Assembly (NCBI GenBank): GCA_963700925.1
Contig: OY969553.1
Span: 3,596,001-3,660,000 of the forward strand
DNA: 64,000 bases
Source of the DNA: CAWJMD01 sp963700925
GTDB lineage: Bacteria; Actinomycetota; Actinomycetes; Actinomycetales; CAWJMD01
Direction of reading: 5' to 3'
Numbering within the stretch: the stretch's first letter is position 1; every line of letters begins with the position of its first letter. The notes beneath the pieces were generated by a model. It was not told where the DNA came from, did not search any database, and was given only the letters and a program-made list of their open reading frames with translations. This document shows positions 15,391-24,138 of the stretch, one piece after another. A program made the position numbers and the translations under genes.

Positions 15391-16685
15391 TGGCCATGCC
15401 AGAACCCGCGGTTGCCCACGAGACGGTGTTCACCTACGGCGCGCCGCCCCTGAAGTTCGGGAGCGGCGCCAGTGCGGAGATCGGCGCCGACCTGGCCGCG
15501 CTCGGCCTACGTCGGGTGCTGGTGCTCACCGACGCCGGTGTCGCGGCAACCGGTGCGCCGGAACGAGTCTCGGACGCACTCCGTGCCGCCGGTCTGCACG
15601 TGCGCCTCTACGACGAGGTGCACGTCGAGCCGACCGACGAGAGTCTCCGCGCCGCAGCCGAGGCGGCTGGGGCCGACGGGGCGACGTGGGACGGGTTCGT
15701 CGCCGTTGGTGGTGGGTCGACCATCGACACCGCCAAGGCCGTGAACCTGCTGCTGTCGGCCGGGGGCGACCTGATGGACTACATCAACCCCCCGATCGGT
15801 GCCGGACGGGCACCCGACCGGCCGCTCAAGCCGCTGGTCGCGGTGCCCACGACCACGGGCACCGGTGCCGAGTCCACGACGGTCTGCGTGCTTGACGTCC
15901 TCTCCCTCGGCGTGAAGACGGGCATCAGTCACCCCGCGCTGAGGCCGACGCTGGCCGTGGTCGACCCGGAGCTGACGATGTCGCAGCCTGCGCAGGTCAC
16001 GGCCGCGTGCGGCATGGACATCCTCTGCCACGCCCTCGAGTCGTACACCGCCAGGCCCTACGACGCATTCGACCGCAAGGCGCCTGAGGACCGCGTGCCC
16101 TACTGCGGAGCGAACCCCATCGCCGACATGTGGGCCGAGCGGGCGATGTCGTTGCTGTCCAGCACCTTTCGCCGCGCCGTGGCAGACGGAGGCGACCGCT
16201 CGGCACGGCACGGAATGGCGCTCGCGGCGACGTTTGCGGGCATGGGCTTCGGCAACGCTGGCGTTCACATCCCGCATGCCTGCGCCTACCCACTGGCCGG
16301 GAGGGTGCGCAGCTTCCATCCTGACGGGTACCCCGGCGACGGGGCGTTGCTGCCGCACGGCATGGCGGTGTCGCTGACCGCCCCGGAGGCCTTCAGGTTC
16401 ACCTTCGACAGCGGCCCGGAGCGCCACCTGCGCGCGGCGGCGCTGCTCGACCCGGACGGCCACCCGGGCAGCGACGTGGCGTCGCGCCTGCCGGACGTCC
16501 TGACGCGCCTGATGCGCGACATCGGCATCCCGTCAGGCATCGGGGAGGTCGGCTTCGGCGAGGACGACGTGTCAGTGCTGGTCGAGGGAGCGATGGCCCA
16601 GCAGCGCCTGCTGTCGATCAGCCCGCGCACACCGGACGGCGACGACCTGGCCGGGATCTTCAGTCGTTCCGTGGAGAACTGGTGA
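15390..16685 (+). CDS. Iron-containing alcohol dehydrogenase, hydroxyacid-oxoacid transhydrogenase-like
   Basis: The closest recognisable relatives are ADHFE1-type transhydrogenases, which couple 4-hydroxybutyrate oxidation to 2-oxoglutarate reduction. Nucleotide-binding GGGSTIDTAKAVNLLL and PTTTGTGAE are present. So are metal-site segments CGMDILCHALESYTARPY and, distinctively, GFGNAGVHIPHACAYPLAG, which matches the ADHFE1 pattern rather than generic alcohol dehydrogenases. There are 431 residues. ATG 15390 overlaps the acyP stop (TGATG); ATG 15396 is an alternative. The 3' end overlaps the opposing thioesterase gene by 26 nt. Substrate assignment is by motif resemblance only. Confidence 0.82.
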   Translation: MAMPEPAVAHETVFTYGAPPLKFGSGASAEIGADLAALGLRRVLVLTDAGVAATGAPERVSDALRAAGLHVRLYDEVHVEPTDESLRAAAEAAGADGATWDGFVAVGGGSTIDTAKAVNLLLSAGGDLMDYINPPIGAGRAPDRPLKPLVAVPTTTGTGAESTTVCVLDVLSLGVKTGISHPALRPTLAVVDPELTMSQPAQVTAACGMDILCHALESYTARPYDAFDRKAPEDRVPYCGANPIADMWAERAMSLLSSTFRRAVADGGDRSARHGMALAATFAGMGFGNAGVHIPHACAYPLAGRVRSFHPDGYPGDGALLPHGMAVSLTAPEAFRFTFDSGPERHLRAAALLDPDGHPGSDVASRLPDVLTRLMRDIGIPSGIGEVGFGEDDVSVLVEGAMAQQRLLSISPRTPDGDDLAGIFSRSVENW

Positions 16686-17112
16686 CCGTCTCGGCGACCG
16701 CCCGAATCAGGTCTGGGACGGGAACTGCCTGACGGCTGGCCGCGTCGACGTACACGTGAACGAAACGACCTACCGCACAAGGCTCTTCGCGGCCGTCCAC
16801 AAACACAGCGAGGCCGTAGGTGATGCTTCGGGTGCCGAGCCGGTCGACCCGCAGGCCGATGTCGAGGGCGTCGGGGAAACCCACTGGCGACAGGTACCGG
16901 CACCACGTCTCGGCCACGACGCCGATCGCCTCGAGCGATCTGATGTCGACTCCACTTGCGCTGATGAGCCATCCGTTCACGGCTGTGTCGAACCACGAGT
17001 AGTAGACGACGTTGTTCGCGTGGCCGTAGTGGTCGTTGTCGGACCAGCGGGTCGGCATCGACTGGAGCACCGGGAAGTCGCTGCGGCGCAAGTGGATCGG
17101 GCTCTCATCCAT
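16660..17112 (-). CDS. Acyl-CoA thioesterase, 4-hydroxybenzoyl-CoA thioesterase (hotdog) family
   Basis: A hotdog-fold thioesterase of 150 residues. The pattern TRWSDNDHYGHANNVVYYSWFDTAVNGWL (read in pieces: TRWSDNDHYGHANN, then VVYYSWFDTAVN) holds the catalytic Asp and the buried helix of the 4HBT/FadM/YbgC class. Substrate acyl-CoA is unknown. It lies in a LysR-adjacent position on the same strand, 44 nt downstream of lysR. Its 3' end overlaps the transhydrogenase-like gene tail-to-tail by 26 nt, with no room for a terminator. Confidence 0.88.
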   Translation of the reverse strand: MDESPIHLRRSDFPVLQSMPTRWSDNDHYGHANNVVYYSWFDTAVNGWLISASGVDIRSLEAIGVVAETWCRYLSPVGFPDALDIGLRVDRLGTRSITYGLAVFVDGREEPCAVGRFVHVYVDAASRQAVPVPDLIRAVAETVTSSPRND

Positions 17113-17156
17113 CAGGACATCATGCCGACCACAGACGCGCTGTGTTCACAAGGGGC

Positions 17157-18071
17157 TCACACCGGCTCGGCGACGGTGCGGACGCGTTCGGTAGCCAGCT
17201 CGATCATCATTCGGCTGGCCGGGGAGAGCACGGCCCCACGCCGATGCACGATGGCGAGCGTGTCGTACATCCGGGGCCGCAGGCTGACCGAGCCGAGGTC
17301 ATGGGGGAGCGTCTGCCGCAGGGACTCCAGCGCTCCCTTGGGTACGACCGAGTCCACCAGGCCGAGCGCCACCAGCTCGATCGCGGTCTCGACGTCCTCG
17401 ACCTCGACCCGGGTCACGAGGCTGTGGCCGCTGCCCTGCACCCAGCTGGTCAAGGCACGACGGAGAGAGTCCTCCGTACGCCAGGACGTCTCTGCCAGGA
17501 CCAGGGAGGCGCCGGCGAGCTGTCGTGCGGTGACCGGCGACCGCAGACGCCCGGGATCGGCGGAGATGTAGACCAGCTCCTCGCGCGCGACCGGCGTCAC
17601 GGCCATCGCAGGGTCAGCCACCGGCAGCGCGATCATCGCCGCCTCGAGCCGGCCGCGACGCAGCTCGGACTCGACCTCGGCCGAGTTCTGCCCGATCAGC
17701 TCGACGCGCACGCCGGGGTGGCGCTTCAGCACGTCCGCGACCAGGTTCGCTCCCAGGTAGAGCCTGGCGGTGCCGAACATCCCGAACCGGATCGTCCCCG
17801 ACTCGACGGCGGTGACCGACGCCACCGCCTCGCGGGCAGCCGCAGCGCTGGCGAGCGTGCGCTCGGCATGGTCGCGGAGGGCATGCCCCGCCTCGGTGGG
17901 TAGCACGCCGCGTCCCGCCCGTCCGAACAGAGAAGCGCCGACGGAGCGCTCGAGCAGCCGGATCTGCTCGGAGAGCGAGGGCTGGGCGACGCCCAGGTCG
18001 GCCGCTGCCGCAGTGAACGAGCCATGCTCGTAGGCCGCCAGGAAGCACCTCAGCTGGTGCAGACTCAGCAT
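17157..18071 (-). CDS. LysR-family transcriptional regulator
   Basis: The N-terminal winged helix (about 1-60: LHQLRCFLAAYEHGSFTAAA, LGVAQPSLSEQIRLLE) is followed by a periplasmic-binding-like effector domain (about 90-300), giving 304 residues. In that domain IRFGMFGTARLYLG and GLGLVDSVVP-like segments are typical. ATG 18071 is set by homology and by TATGCT exactly 6 nt upstream, so the mRNA is probably leaderless. A matching operator lies over that -10. Likely targets are its own gene, the downstream thioesterase and possibly the divergent small gene. The effector is unknown. Confidence 0.93.
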   Translation of the reverse strand: MLSLHQLRCFLAAYEHGSFTAAAADLGVAQPSLSEQIRLLERSVGASLFGRAGRGVLPTEAGHALRDHAERTLASAAAAREAVASVTAVESGTIRFGMFGTARLYLGANLVADVLKRHPGVRVELIGQNSAEVESELRRGRLEAAMIALPVADPAMAVTPVAREELVYISADPGRLRSPVTARQLAGASLVLAETSWRTEDSLRRALTSWVQGSGHSLVTRVEVEDVETAIELVALGLVDSVVPKGALESLRQTLPHDLGSVSLRPRMYDTLAIVHRRGAVLSPASRMMIELATERVRTVAEPV

Positions 18072-18077
18072 GGCGTC

Positions 18078-18107
18078 AGCATAGGTCAGAGATAGGTAGA
18101 GCCTATG
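18078..18107. promoter_or_regulatory. LysR operator overlapping the lysR -10
   Basis: CATAGG (18080-18085) and CCTATG (18102-18107) form an inverted repeat, and a third copy GATAGG lies between (18091-18096). The minus-strand -10 TATGCT (18083-18078) is inside the proximal arm, so binding would repress lysR directly. Confidence 0.6.
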
Positions 18108-18209
18108 TCAAAGCAAGGAAAGGAAGGCTACCTCGATACATCCCATCTCTTTAGGCTGAGGGAACGAGACAGCGACCCGCTGTCGACGACCGCTCTGGAG
18201 GTGGCCGAG

Positions 18210-18386
18210 ATGTTCGACCTGTTCTGCCCTCACTGCTCGACCCGGCGACTGATGTTCGCGGGCCAGGTGCGCGACCTCGTCAACGACTCGAACGGCGTGC
18301 ACGTCGTGCTCGAGTGCTGGTGCGGTGGCCTGGTGTCGTGGGACTCCAGGCACGCGGCCGCCGAGGCACTTGCTCCGACCGGCTGA
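18210..18386 (+). CDS. Small zinc-ribbon-like hypothetical protein
   Basis: A 58-residue protein, MFDLFCPHCSTRRLMFAG at the start, with LECWCGGLVSWDSRHAA later. The CPHC and CWC cysteines suggest one metal site. I do not recognise a named function, but similar short CxxC/CWCG proteins occur widely in actinobacteria. ATG 18210 was chosen because GGAGG lies 8 nt upstream and homology-like sequence starts there. The longer frame from ATG 18105 begins inside the LysR palindrome and has no ribosome-binding site. It sits between lysR (divergent) and smc. Confidence 0.7.
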   Translation: MFDLFCPHCSTRRLMFAGQVRDLVNDSNGVHVVLECWCGGLVSWDSRHAAAEALAPTG

Positions 18387-18408
18387 CCCTGCAGCCGGCA
18401 TGCACGGG

Positions 18409-18438
18409 CTCGCCACCCCCTCGGGCTAAGGTGGCGAG
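18409..18438. repeat. 9-bp inverted repeat overlapping the candidate smc promoter
   Basis: CTCGCCACC (18409-18417) and GGTGGCGAG (18430-18438) are perfect complements around a 12 nt loop. The -10-like TAAGGT (18427-18432) of smc runs into the 3' arm. It could be a terminator of the small gene or an operator. Confidence 0.5.
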
Positions 18439-18468
18439 TCGTCGACCGGCCAGCAGGAGCGAGCGCAG

Positions 18469-21400
18469 GTGTATCTCAAGACCCTCACGCTGAAGGGCTT
18501 CAAGTCCTTCGCGTCGGCGACGACGCTGCGCTTCGAGCCGGGGATCACGTGCGTGGTCGGCCCGAACGGGGCCGGCAAGTCCAACGTGGTCGACGCGCTG
18601 GCCTGGGTGATGGGCGAGCAGGGTGCCAAGAGCCTGCGCGGCGGCAAGATGGAGGACGTCATCTTCGCCGGCACGGCGGGACGGCCCCCGCTCGGGCGTG
18701 CCGAGGTGTCTCTGACCATCGACAACACCGACGGCGCCCTGCCGATCGACTACACCGAGGTCACCATCACGCGGACGATGTTCCGCTCCGGTGGCTCGGA
18801 GTACGCCATCAACGGCACACCCTCGCGCCTCCTCGACATCCAGGACCTGCTCTCAGACTCCGGTATCGGACGCGAGATGCACGTCATCGTCGGACAGGGC
18901 CAGCTCGACACCGTGCTGCGTGCTACGCCCGAGGACCGCCGCGGCTTCATCGAGGAGGCGGCCGGCGTCCTCAAGCACCGAAAGCGCAAGGAGAAGGCCC
19001 TTCGCAAGCTCGACGCGATGCAGGCGAACCTGACTCGGGTCGGCGACCTGACGAGCGAGATCCGGCGCCAGCTGGGGCCTCTCGGCCGCCAGGCTGAGGT
19101 GGCACGGCGCGCGGCGACCGTCCAGGCCGACGCGCGCGACGCACGTGCACGGCTCCTGGCCGACGAGCTGGTGCAGCTGACGGGCACGTTCGAGCAGGAG
19201 GTCGCTGACGAGACTGCGCTGCGTGCGCGGCACGCCGAGGTCGAGGCGGCGCTGGCCACCCACCGGGCCGCGCTGAGCAAGCTGGAGCGGTCCGCCGCCG
19301 ATGCGGCGCCGCGGCTCGGGCAGGCGGCCCAGACCTGGTACAGCCTGTCGAGCCTTCGCGAGCGCCTGCGCGGCACGGGCACGCTGGCCTCCGAGCGGAT
19401 GCGGCTGCTGGGCAACGAGGGTGCCGACGAGCCGGGAGCGGGCGATGACCAGGGCCGAGACCCCGCCGACCTCCGTGCGCAGGCCGAGCGCGTGCGTGGC
19501 GAGGAGGCCGAGCTGGCGACCGAGGTCGCCACCGCTCGGTCGGCGCTGGAGGCGAGCGTGCTGGCCCGGTCGGACGCCGAGCGCGCGCACGGCGAGGCCG
19601 AGAGGCAGGTCGCAGCCCTGCTGCGGGCCGCCGCCGACCGGCGCGAGGGGCTCGCCCGCCTCGCCGGGCAGGTCGCGGCCGGTCGCAGCCGGGTCGATGC
19701 CGGCCAGGACGAGATCGGCCGGCTGCGGGCCGCCGTCGCCGAGGCGGACATGCGCGGACGCCAGGCGCAGCAGCAGTTCGCCGGCCTGGAGCAGCAGGTC
19801 GCCGGGGTGCAGGAGGGCGAGGAGGATCTCGACGCCGAGCACACGGCCGCCGAGGAGGCCGCCCAGCAGGCGGCCGCGGAGGTCGACCGCCTGCGGGACG
19901 TCGAGCGCTCGGCGGAGCGCGACCGGGCCACCTGGACCGCGCGCAAGGAGGCCCTCGAGATGGGTCTCGCGCGCAAGGACGGCGCCGGCGCGCTGCTGGC
20001 GGCCGGAAGCCGCCTCAGCGGCGTGCTCGGCTCGGTGGCCGCACTGCTGCAGGTCGAAGCCGGCTACGAGGACGCGGTGGCCGCCGCCCTCGGCGGTGCC
20101 GCGGACGCCGTTGCCGTCGAGTCGGTGGACGCCGCTGTCGACGCCCTCCGCTGGCTCAAGTCCGACGACGCGGGGCGGGCGGGCCTCGTGGTCGCCGGAG
20201 CCGGTGAGACACCGTCCGCGCCCGACCTCGGTGGCCTTCCGGCCGGAACGCGGGCCGCGACCGAGCTGGTGCGCACCTCTGTGGCGCTGCGCCCGGCCGT
20301 GGCGCGGCTGCTCTCCAGCATCGTGGTCGTGCCCGGACTGGCCGAGGCGCGGGCCGTGGTGGCGCACCGTCCGGACCTGACCGCTGTGACGGCTGACGGC
20401 GACCTCCTCGGCGCCGCCCTCGTGCGAGGCGGGTCGTCGGCGCAGCCGAGCCTCCTGCAGGTGCAAGCCGCGGTCGACGAGGCCGGTGAGAAGGTCGCGG
20501 ACGCGGTGCGTCGTGGCGAGCAGGCACGGTTCGCCCTGCAGACCGCGACGGCGCGCGCGACGGAGGCGACCGACCGGGTGGGTTCGGCCCTGGAGCGCCT
20601 GCACGACAACGATGCCCGGTTCGCGGCGGTGGCCGAGCAGCTCGGGCAGCTCGGGTCAGCCGCGCGGTCCGCGCGTGCCGAGGCCGACCGGCTGCGCGGG
20701 CAGCTGGCCACGGCGGAGGAGGCACTTGCCGCCGACCGGGCCCGGCTCGGCGACCTCACCTCGCGGCTCGAGGCTGCGCAGGCGGGCACCGACGGCGACC
20801 AGCCTGACGAACCCGACACCAGCGAGCGTGACCGGCTGGCCGCCGCCGCCTCGGCCGCGCGGTCCGGGGAGATGGACGCACGTCTGACGCTGCGCACCGG
20901 GGAGGAGCGGCTGCGGGGGCTCGCAGGTCGTGCCGAGTCGCTCGAGCGGGCCGCGGCGCGGGAGCTGGAGGCGCGGGAGCGGGCGGCTCGTCGCGCCGAG
21001 GAACGCCGCCGCCAGGTGGAGGTGGCCGCCGCCGTCCGTCTCGGTGTCGACCGCACCCTCGCCGTGCTCGACACCGCGTTGCAGCAGGCGTCCATCGACC
21101 GTGACGACGCGGAGCGGGAGCGGGCCGAACGCGAGAACGCCACGGCGGCAGAGCGTTCCGCCATCGAGGAGCTCCTGGCCGAGCTGGCCCGGCTGACCGA
21201 CTCGGTGCACCGCGACGAGGTGGCTCGCACCCAGCAGCGGCTTCGCATCGAGCACCTGCAGACACGTTCCGTCGAGGAGCTCGGCACCGACCCCGAGGTC
21301 CTGGTCGAGGAGTACGGCCCCCACCTGATGGTGCCGCCGTCGCGGCCCGTGCCCGGCGACCCAGAGCCGGAGACCGAGCCGCAGCCGGTGCCGTACGTCC

Positions 21401-22059
21401 GTGAGGAGCAAGAGCGGCGGCTGCGGAAGGCGGACCGGGCACTCAACGCGCTCGGCAGGGTGAATCCGCTTGCGCTGGAGGAGTTCTCGGCACTCGAGGA
21501 GCGTCACAAGTTCCTCACTGAGCAGCTCGAGGACCTCAAGCGGTCCCGCAAGGACCTGCTCGACATCGTCTCCGAGATCGATGCCCGCGTGCAGCAGGTC
21601 TTCAGCGAGGCGTTCGCCGACACCGCCGTCCAGTTCGAGCGGGTCTTCGCGCGCCTCTTCCCCGGAGGGGAGGGACGGCTGGTGCTGACCGACCCCGACG
21701 ACATGCTGACGACGGGCATCGAGGTCGAGGCGCGGCCGGCGGGCAAGAAGGTCAAGCGGCTCTCCCTGCTGTCGGGCGGCGAGCGGTCGCTGACCGCCGT
21801 TGCCCTGCTGGTGGCGATCTTCAGGGCGCGACCGAGCCCCTTCTACGTGATGGACGAGGTGGAGGCCGCTCTGGACGACGTCAACCTCGGTCGCCTGATC
21901 ACGATCCTCGACGAGCTTCGCGAGGCGTCGCAGCTCATCGTCATCACCCACCAGAAGCGCACGATGGAGGGCGCCGACGCGCTCTACGGGGTCACGATGC
22001 GCGACGACGGGGTGAGCACGGTGATCAGCCAGCGCCTCAGGGAGACGACGGACGCCTGA
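18469..22059 (+). CDS. smc: Chromosome partition protein SMC
   Basis: SMC condenses and segregates the chromosome with ScpA/ScpB. The 1196 residues give the full head-coil-hinge-coil-head layout: YLKTLTLKGFKSF, Walker A GPNGAGKS (31-38), long Ala/Glu/Arg coiled coil, hinge about 500-650 with GVLGSVAALLQVEAGYEDA, second coil, ABC signature LSGGERSLTA (about 1101) and Walker B FYVMDEVEAALDD (about 1125). Arg/Ala coil composition reflects high GC. GTG 18469 is placed by the YLKTLTLKGF start; AGGAG lies upstream. It is followed by a short membrane-protein gene and ftsY, the usual smc-ftsY neighbourhood. Confidence 0.97.
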   Translation: MYLKTLTLKGFKSFASATTLRFEPGITCVVGPNGAGKSNVVDALAWVMGEQGAKSLRGGKMEDVIFAGTAGRPPLGRAEVSLTIDNTDGALPIDYTEVTITRTMFRSGGSEYAINGTPSRLLDIQDLLSDSGIGREMHVIVGQGQLDTVLRATPEDRRGFIEEAAGVLKHRKRKEKALRKLDAMQANLTRVGDLTSEIRRQLGPLGRQAEVARRAATVQADARDARARLLADELVQLTGTFEQEVADETALRARHAEVEAALATHRAALSKLERSAADAAPRLGQAAQTWYSLSSLRERLRGTGTLASERMRLLGNEGADEPGAGDDQGRDPADLRAQAERVRGEEAELATEVATARSALEASVLARSDAERAHGEAERQVAALLRAAADRREGLARLAGQVAAGRSRVDAGQDEIGRLRAAVAEADMRGRQAQQQFAGLEQQVAGVQEGEEDLDAEHTAAEEAAQQAAAEVDRLRDVERSAERDRATWTARKEALEMGLARKDGAGALLAAGSRLSGVLGSVAALLQVEAGYEDAVAAALGGAADAVAVESVDAAVDALRWLKSDDAGRAGLVVAGAGETPSAPDLGGLPAGTRAATELVRTSVALRPAVARLLSSIVVVPGLAEARAVVAHRPDLTAVTADGDLLGAALVRGGSSAQPSLLQVQAAVDEAGEKVADAVRRGEQARFALQTATARATEATDRVGSALERLHDNDARFAAVAEQLGQLGSAARSARAEADRLRGQLATAEEALAADRARLGDLTSRLEAAQAGTDGDQPDEPDTSERDRLAAAASAARSGEMDARLTLRTGEERLRGLAGRAESLERAAARELEARERAARRAEERRRQVEVAAAVRLGVDRTLAVLDTALQQASIDRDDAERERAERENATAAERSAIEELLAELARLTDSVHRDEVARTQQRLRIEHLQTRSVEELGTDPEVLVEEYGPHLMVPPSRPVPGDPEPETEPQPVPYVREEQERRLRKADRALNALGRVNPLALEEFSALEERHKFLTEQLEDLKRSRKDLLDIVSEIDARVQQVFSEAFADTAVQFERVFARLFPGGEGRLVLTDPDDMLTTGIEVEARPAGKKVKRLSLLSGGERSLTAVALLVAIFRARPSPFYVMDEVEAALDDVNLGRLITILDELREASQLIVITHQKRTMEGADALYGVTMRDDGVSTVISQRLRETTDA

Positions 22060-22088
22060 AACGACGCGAGCTGACATGAGCCGACACG

Positions 22089-22104
22089 GGCTGATATGAG
22101 CCCG
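22089..22104. terminator. Weak hairpin after smc
   Basis: GGGCT, a 6 nt loop and AGCCC form a short hairpin about 30 nt after the smc stop, with no T-tract. It may attenuate transcription into the next gene. Confidence 0.3.
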
Positions 22105-22200
22105 GCACGAGACGCCAGGCGGACGTGTCATCCCACACATTGAGACGAAAAATGGCCTTTGCGTTTGTGACCCCGGCCACGGTTCGGGCACGGTAGGGGT

Positions 22201-22785
22201 GTGAAAGCCACCATCATCGGCATGCTCGTCTGCGTCATTGCTGCTGCCGTCGTCATGGTGGCCGTCGCCTTGCCGAGACTCCGCCAGGGTGCCCGGGTAC
22301 TGACTCCCACCGGGCGAGAGCAGGTCACGGACGCACGACGCCGCGCGATGGCACTGGCTGCCCAGGCGAAGGAGCGTGCGGCGCTCGTCGCGGAGCAGGC
22401 GCGGGAGCGGGCCGCGGGCGAGCAGACGAATGAGCCGGTCAGCCCGGCCAGCCCGGACAGGGTCGAGTTCGACCAGATGTCGACCGCGGCGGTCACGGCG
22501 TCACCGGCGGCTGAGCGCAGCGGTGCCGGGCAGGTAGCGGCGCCAGCGGTACAACCGGCGCCGGCAGGACAACCGGCTCGAGACCCCGTCCCGGCGGCGC
22601 AGGCGGCCGGAACGGGGAGCGAGGCCGGAAAGACGCGCACGCTGCCCGCCGTCACCGTCCCGCGACCGGCGACAGCCGAACGCGTGCGCCCGGTTGCGGG
22701 CGTGATCCCGGGGGTCAGCCCTCGCGCGGCGCACCGGATGAGCAGCTGGAACCCGACGTCGACGGGCCCCCGTCACGCCCGCTGA
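22201..22785 (+). CDS. Hypothetical membrane-anchored low-complexity protein
   Basis: 194 residues with no recognised family. A single hydrophobic helix (about 5-24: IGMLVCVIAAAVVMVAVAL) is followed by a charged Ala/Arg/Glu helix (about 30-80). A Pro/Ala/Gly-rich disordered tail then runs to the end (VPAAQAAGTGS, PGVSPRAAHRMSS). It probably has the N-terminus in the membrane and a cytoplasmic tail. GTG 22201 has only GGGG two bases upstream, so translation may be weak. The coding reality rests on the strong transmembrane segment, codon bias and position between smc and ftsY. Confidence 0.55.
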   Translation: MKATIIGMLVCVIAAAVVMVAVALPRLRQGARVLTPTGREQVTDARRRAMALAAQAKERAALVAEQARERAAGEQTNEPVSPASPDRVEFDQMSTAAVTASPAAERSGAGQVAAPAVQPAPAGQPARDPVPAAQAAGTGSEAGKTRTLPAVTVPRPATAERVRPVAGVIPGVSPRAAHRMSSWNPTSTGPRHAR

Positions 22786-22833
22786 GCACGCCCGCTGACC
22801 CGCACGCCTGACCACCTGGGAGACTTGCCGACC

Positions 22834-24051
22834 GTGGAGTCCCTCGATCTGGTCATCGGCCTGGCCGTCGTCATCCTGCTGGTCCTCGGCGGGGGCGCGG
22901 TCGCGTTCCTGCGGCGCGGACGACGCGGCGCGGGCACGAGTGCACCGCCCAGTCCACGTCCTGGCGTCGACTACCAGCCAGGCGTCGGCGACGACGCCGA
23001 GATCCCACGAGACAGCCGTACGCGAACCATCGAGACGGTGCCGGGTCCCGACACCTTCCCGGACAGCCACTCCGACACTCCTGCAGGCGCCGACGTCGCC
23101 GTCGTCGAGCGGCCCGACCCGGTGGCCGGGCGCATGGTGCGCCTGCGTGCCCGGCTGGCCCGGTCGAACACGACGCTCGGCAAGGGGCTGCTCGCGCTGC
23201 TCGTGCGCGACCGCGTCGACGAGGCGACCTGGGACGAGGTCGAGGAGACGCTCCTGCTCGCCGACCTCGGCGTGGGCCCGACCACCGAGTTGGTCGAGCG
23301 GCTCCGGGCTCGCGTCGCGATCGAGGGCAGCTCGGACCCCCTCGCGGTCAAGGCGATGCTGCGCCAGGAGCTGATCACGCTCGTCGACCCCACGATGGAC
23401 CGCTCGCTGGCCGTCGAGCGGACGGGAGCTCACCCAGCCGTCGTCCTCGTCGTGGGCGTCAACGGCACCGGCAAGACCACGACCGTCGGCAAGCTCGCTC
23501 GCGTGCTGGTGGCTCAGGACAAGGACGTGGTGCTGGGCGCTGCCGACACGTTCCGCGCGGCGGCGGCGGAGCAGCTGACGACCTGGGGCGAGCGGGTCGG
23601 GGTACCTACCGTCCGCGCTGACCGCGACGGAGCCGACCCAGCCGCTGTGGCCTTCGACGCCGTCACCGCGGGCATCGAGATGGAGGCCGACGTGGTGCTC
23701 GTCGACACCGCCGGGCGGCTGCAGAACAAGGTCGGGCTGATGGACGAGCTCGGCAAGGTCAAGCGGGTCGCCGAGAAGGCCCTCGGCCCCGGTGGGGCGA
23801 TCAGCGAGGTGCTGCTCGTGCTCGACGCCACCACAGGGCAGAACGGCATGCGCCAGGCGCAGGTGTTCGCCGAGGTGGTCAACGTCACCGGCATCGTGCT
23901 GACCAAGCTCGACGGCACCGCCAAGGGCGGCATCGTGGTGGCCGTGCAGCGCGAGCTGGGCGTGCCGGTGAAGCTCGTCGGCCTCGGTGAGGGTGCCGAC
24001 GACCTGGCGCCGTTCGAGCCCGAGGCGTTCGTCGACGCACTGCTCGCCTGA
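22834..24051 (+). CDS. ftsY: Signal recognition particle receptor FtsY
   Basis: FtsY is the GTPase receptor that docks Ffh-bound ribosomes at the membrane. An N-terminal hydrophobic segment (about 5-25: VIGLAVVILLVLGGGAVAF) anchors it, followed by an acidic/Pro linker (about 30-100), then the N and G domains. Those carry GVNGTGKTTTVGKLA (about 208-222), AADTFRAAAAEQL, LVDTAGRLQNK and LTKLDGTAKGG. About 405 residues. GTG 22834 gives METIL-like MESLDLVIGLA; TTG 22825 is the alternative because GGGAG (22818-22822) lies close to it. Its partner ffh is at 39 kb. Confidence 0.96.
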   Translation: MESLDLVIGLAVVILLVLGGGAVAFLRRGRRGAGTSAPPSPRPGVDYQPGVGDDAEIPRDSRTRTIETVPGPDTFPDSHSDTPAGADVAVVERPDPVAGRMVRLRARLARSNTTLGKGLLALLVRDRVDEATWDEVEETLLLADLGVGPTTELVERLRARVAIEGSSDPLAVKAMLRQELITLVDPTMDRSLAVERTGAHPAVVLVVGVNGTGKTTTVGKLARVLVAQDKDVVLGAADTFRAAAAEQLTTWGERVGVPTVRADRDGADPAAVAFDAVTAGIEMEADVVLVDTAGRLQNKVGLMDELGKVKRVAEKALGPGGAISEVLLVLDATTGQNGMRQAQVFAEVVNVTGIVLTKLDGTAKGGIVVAVQRELGVPVKLVGLGEGADDLAPFEPEAFVDALLA

Positions 24052-24066
24052 GGATCGCCTGCGGAG

Positions 24067-24138
24067 CTTCACGAGGGTCCGGTGCACTTCACGAGGCTCG
24101 CGAGCCTCGTTAACGAGGGGTTCGCACCGTTAACGAGG
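24067..24138. repeat. Four phased copies of a TTMACGAGG repeat with an internal palindrome
   Basis: CTTCACGAGG at 24067 and 24087, then GTTAACGAGG at 24109 and 24129: spacing 20, 22 and 20 nt, about two helical turns each. A perfect 20-bp palindrome (10-nt arm ACGAGGCTCG) covers 24091-24110. It lies between ftsY and the sensor kinase; it may be a regulator-binding array, or a terminator without a T-tract. Confidence 0.6.

Noticed and set aside
18105..18209. Upstream start (ATG 18105) for the small zinc-ribbon protein
   Set aside because: It lies inside the LysR palindrome, lacks a ribosome-binding site, and the Cys-containing core begins at the well-placed ATG 18210.
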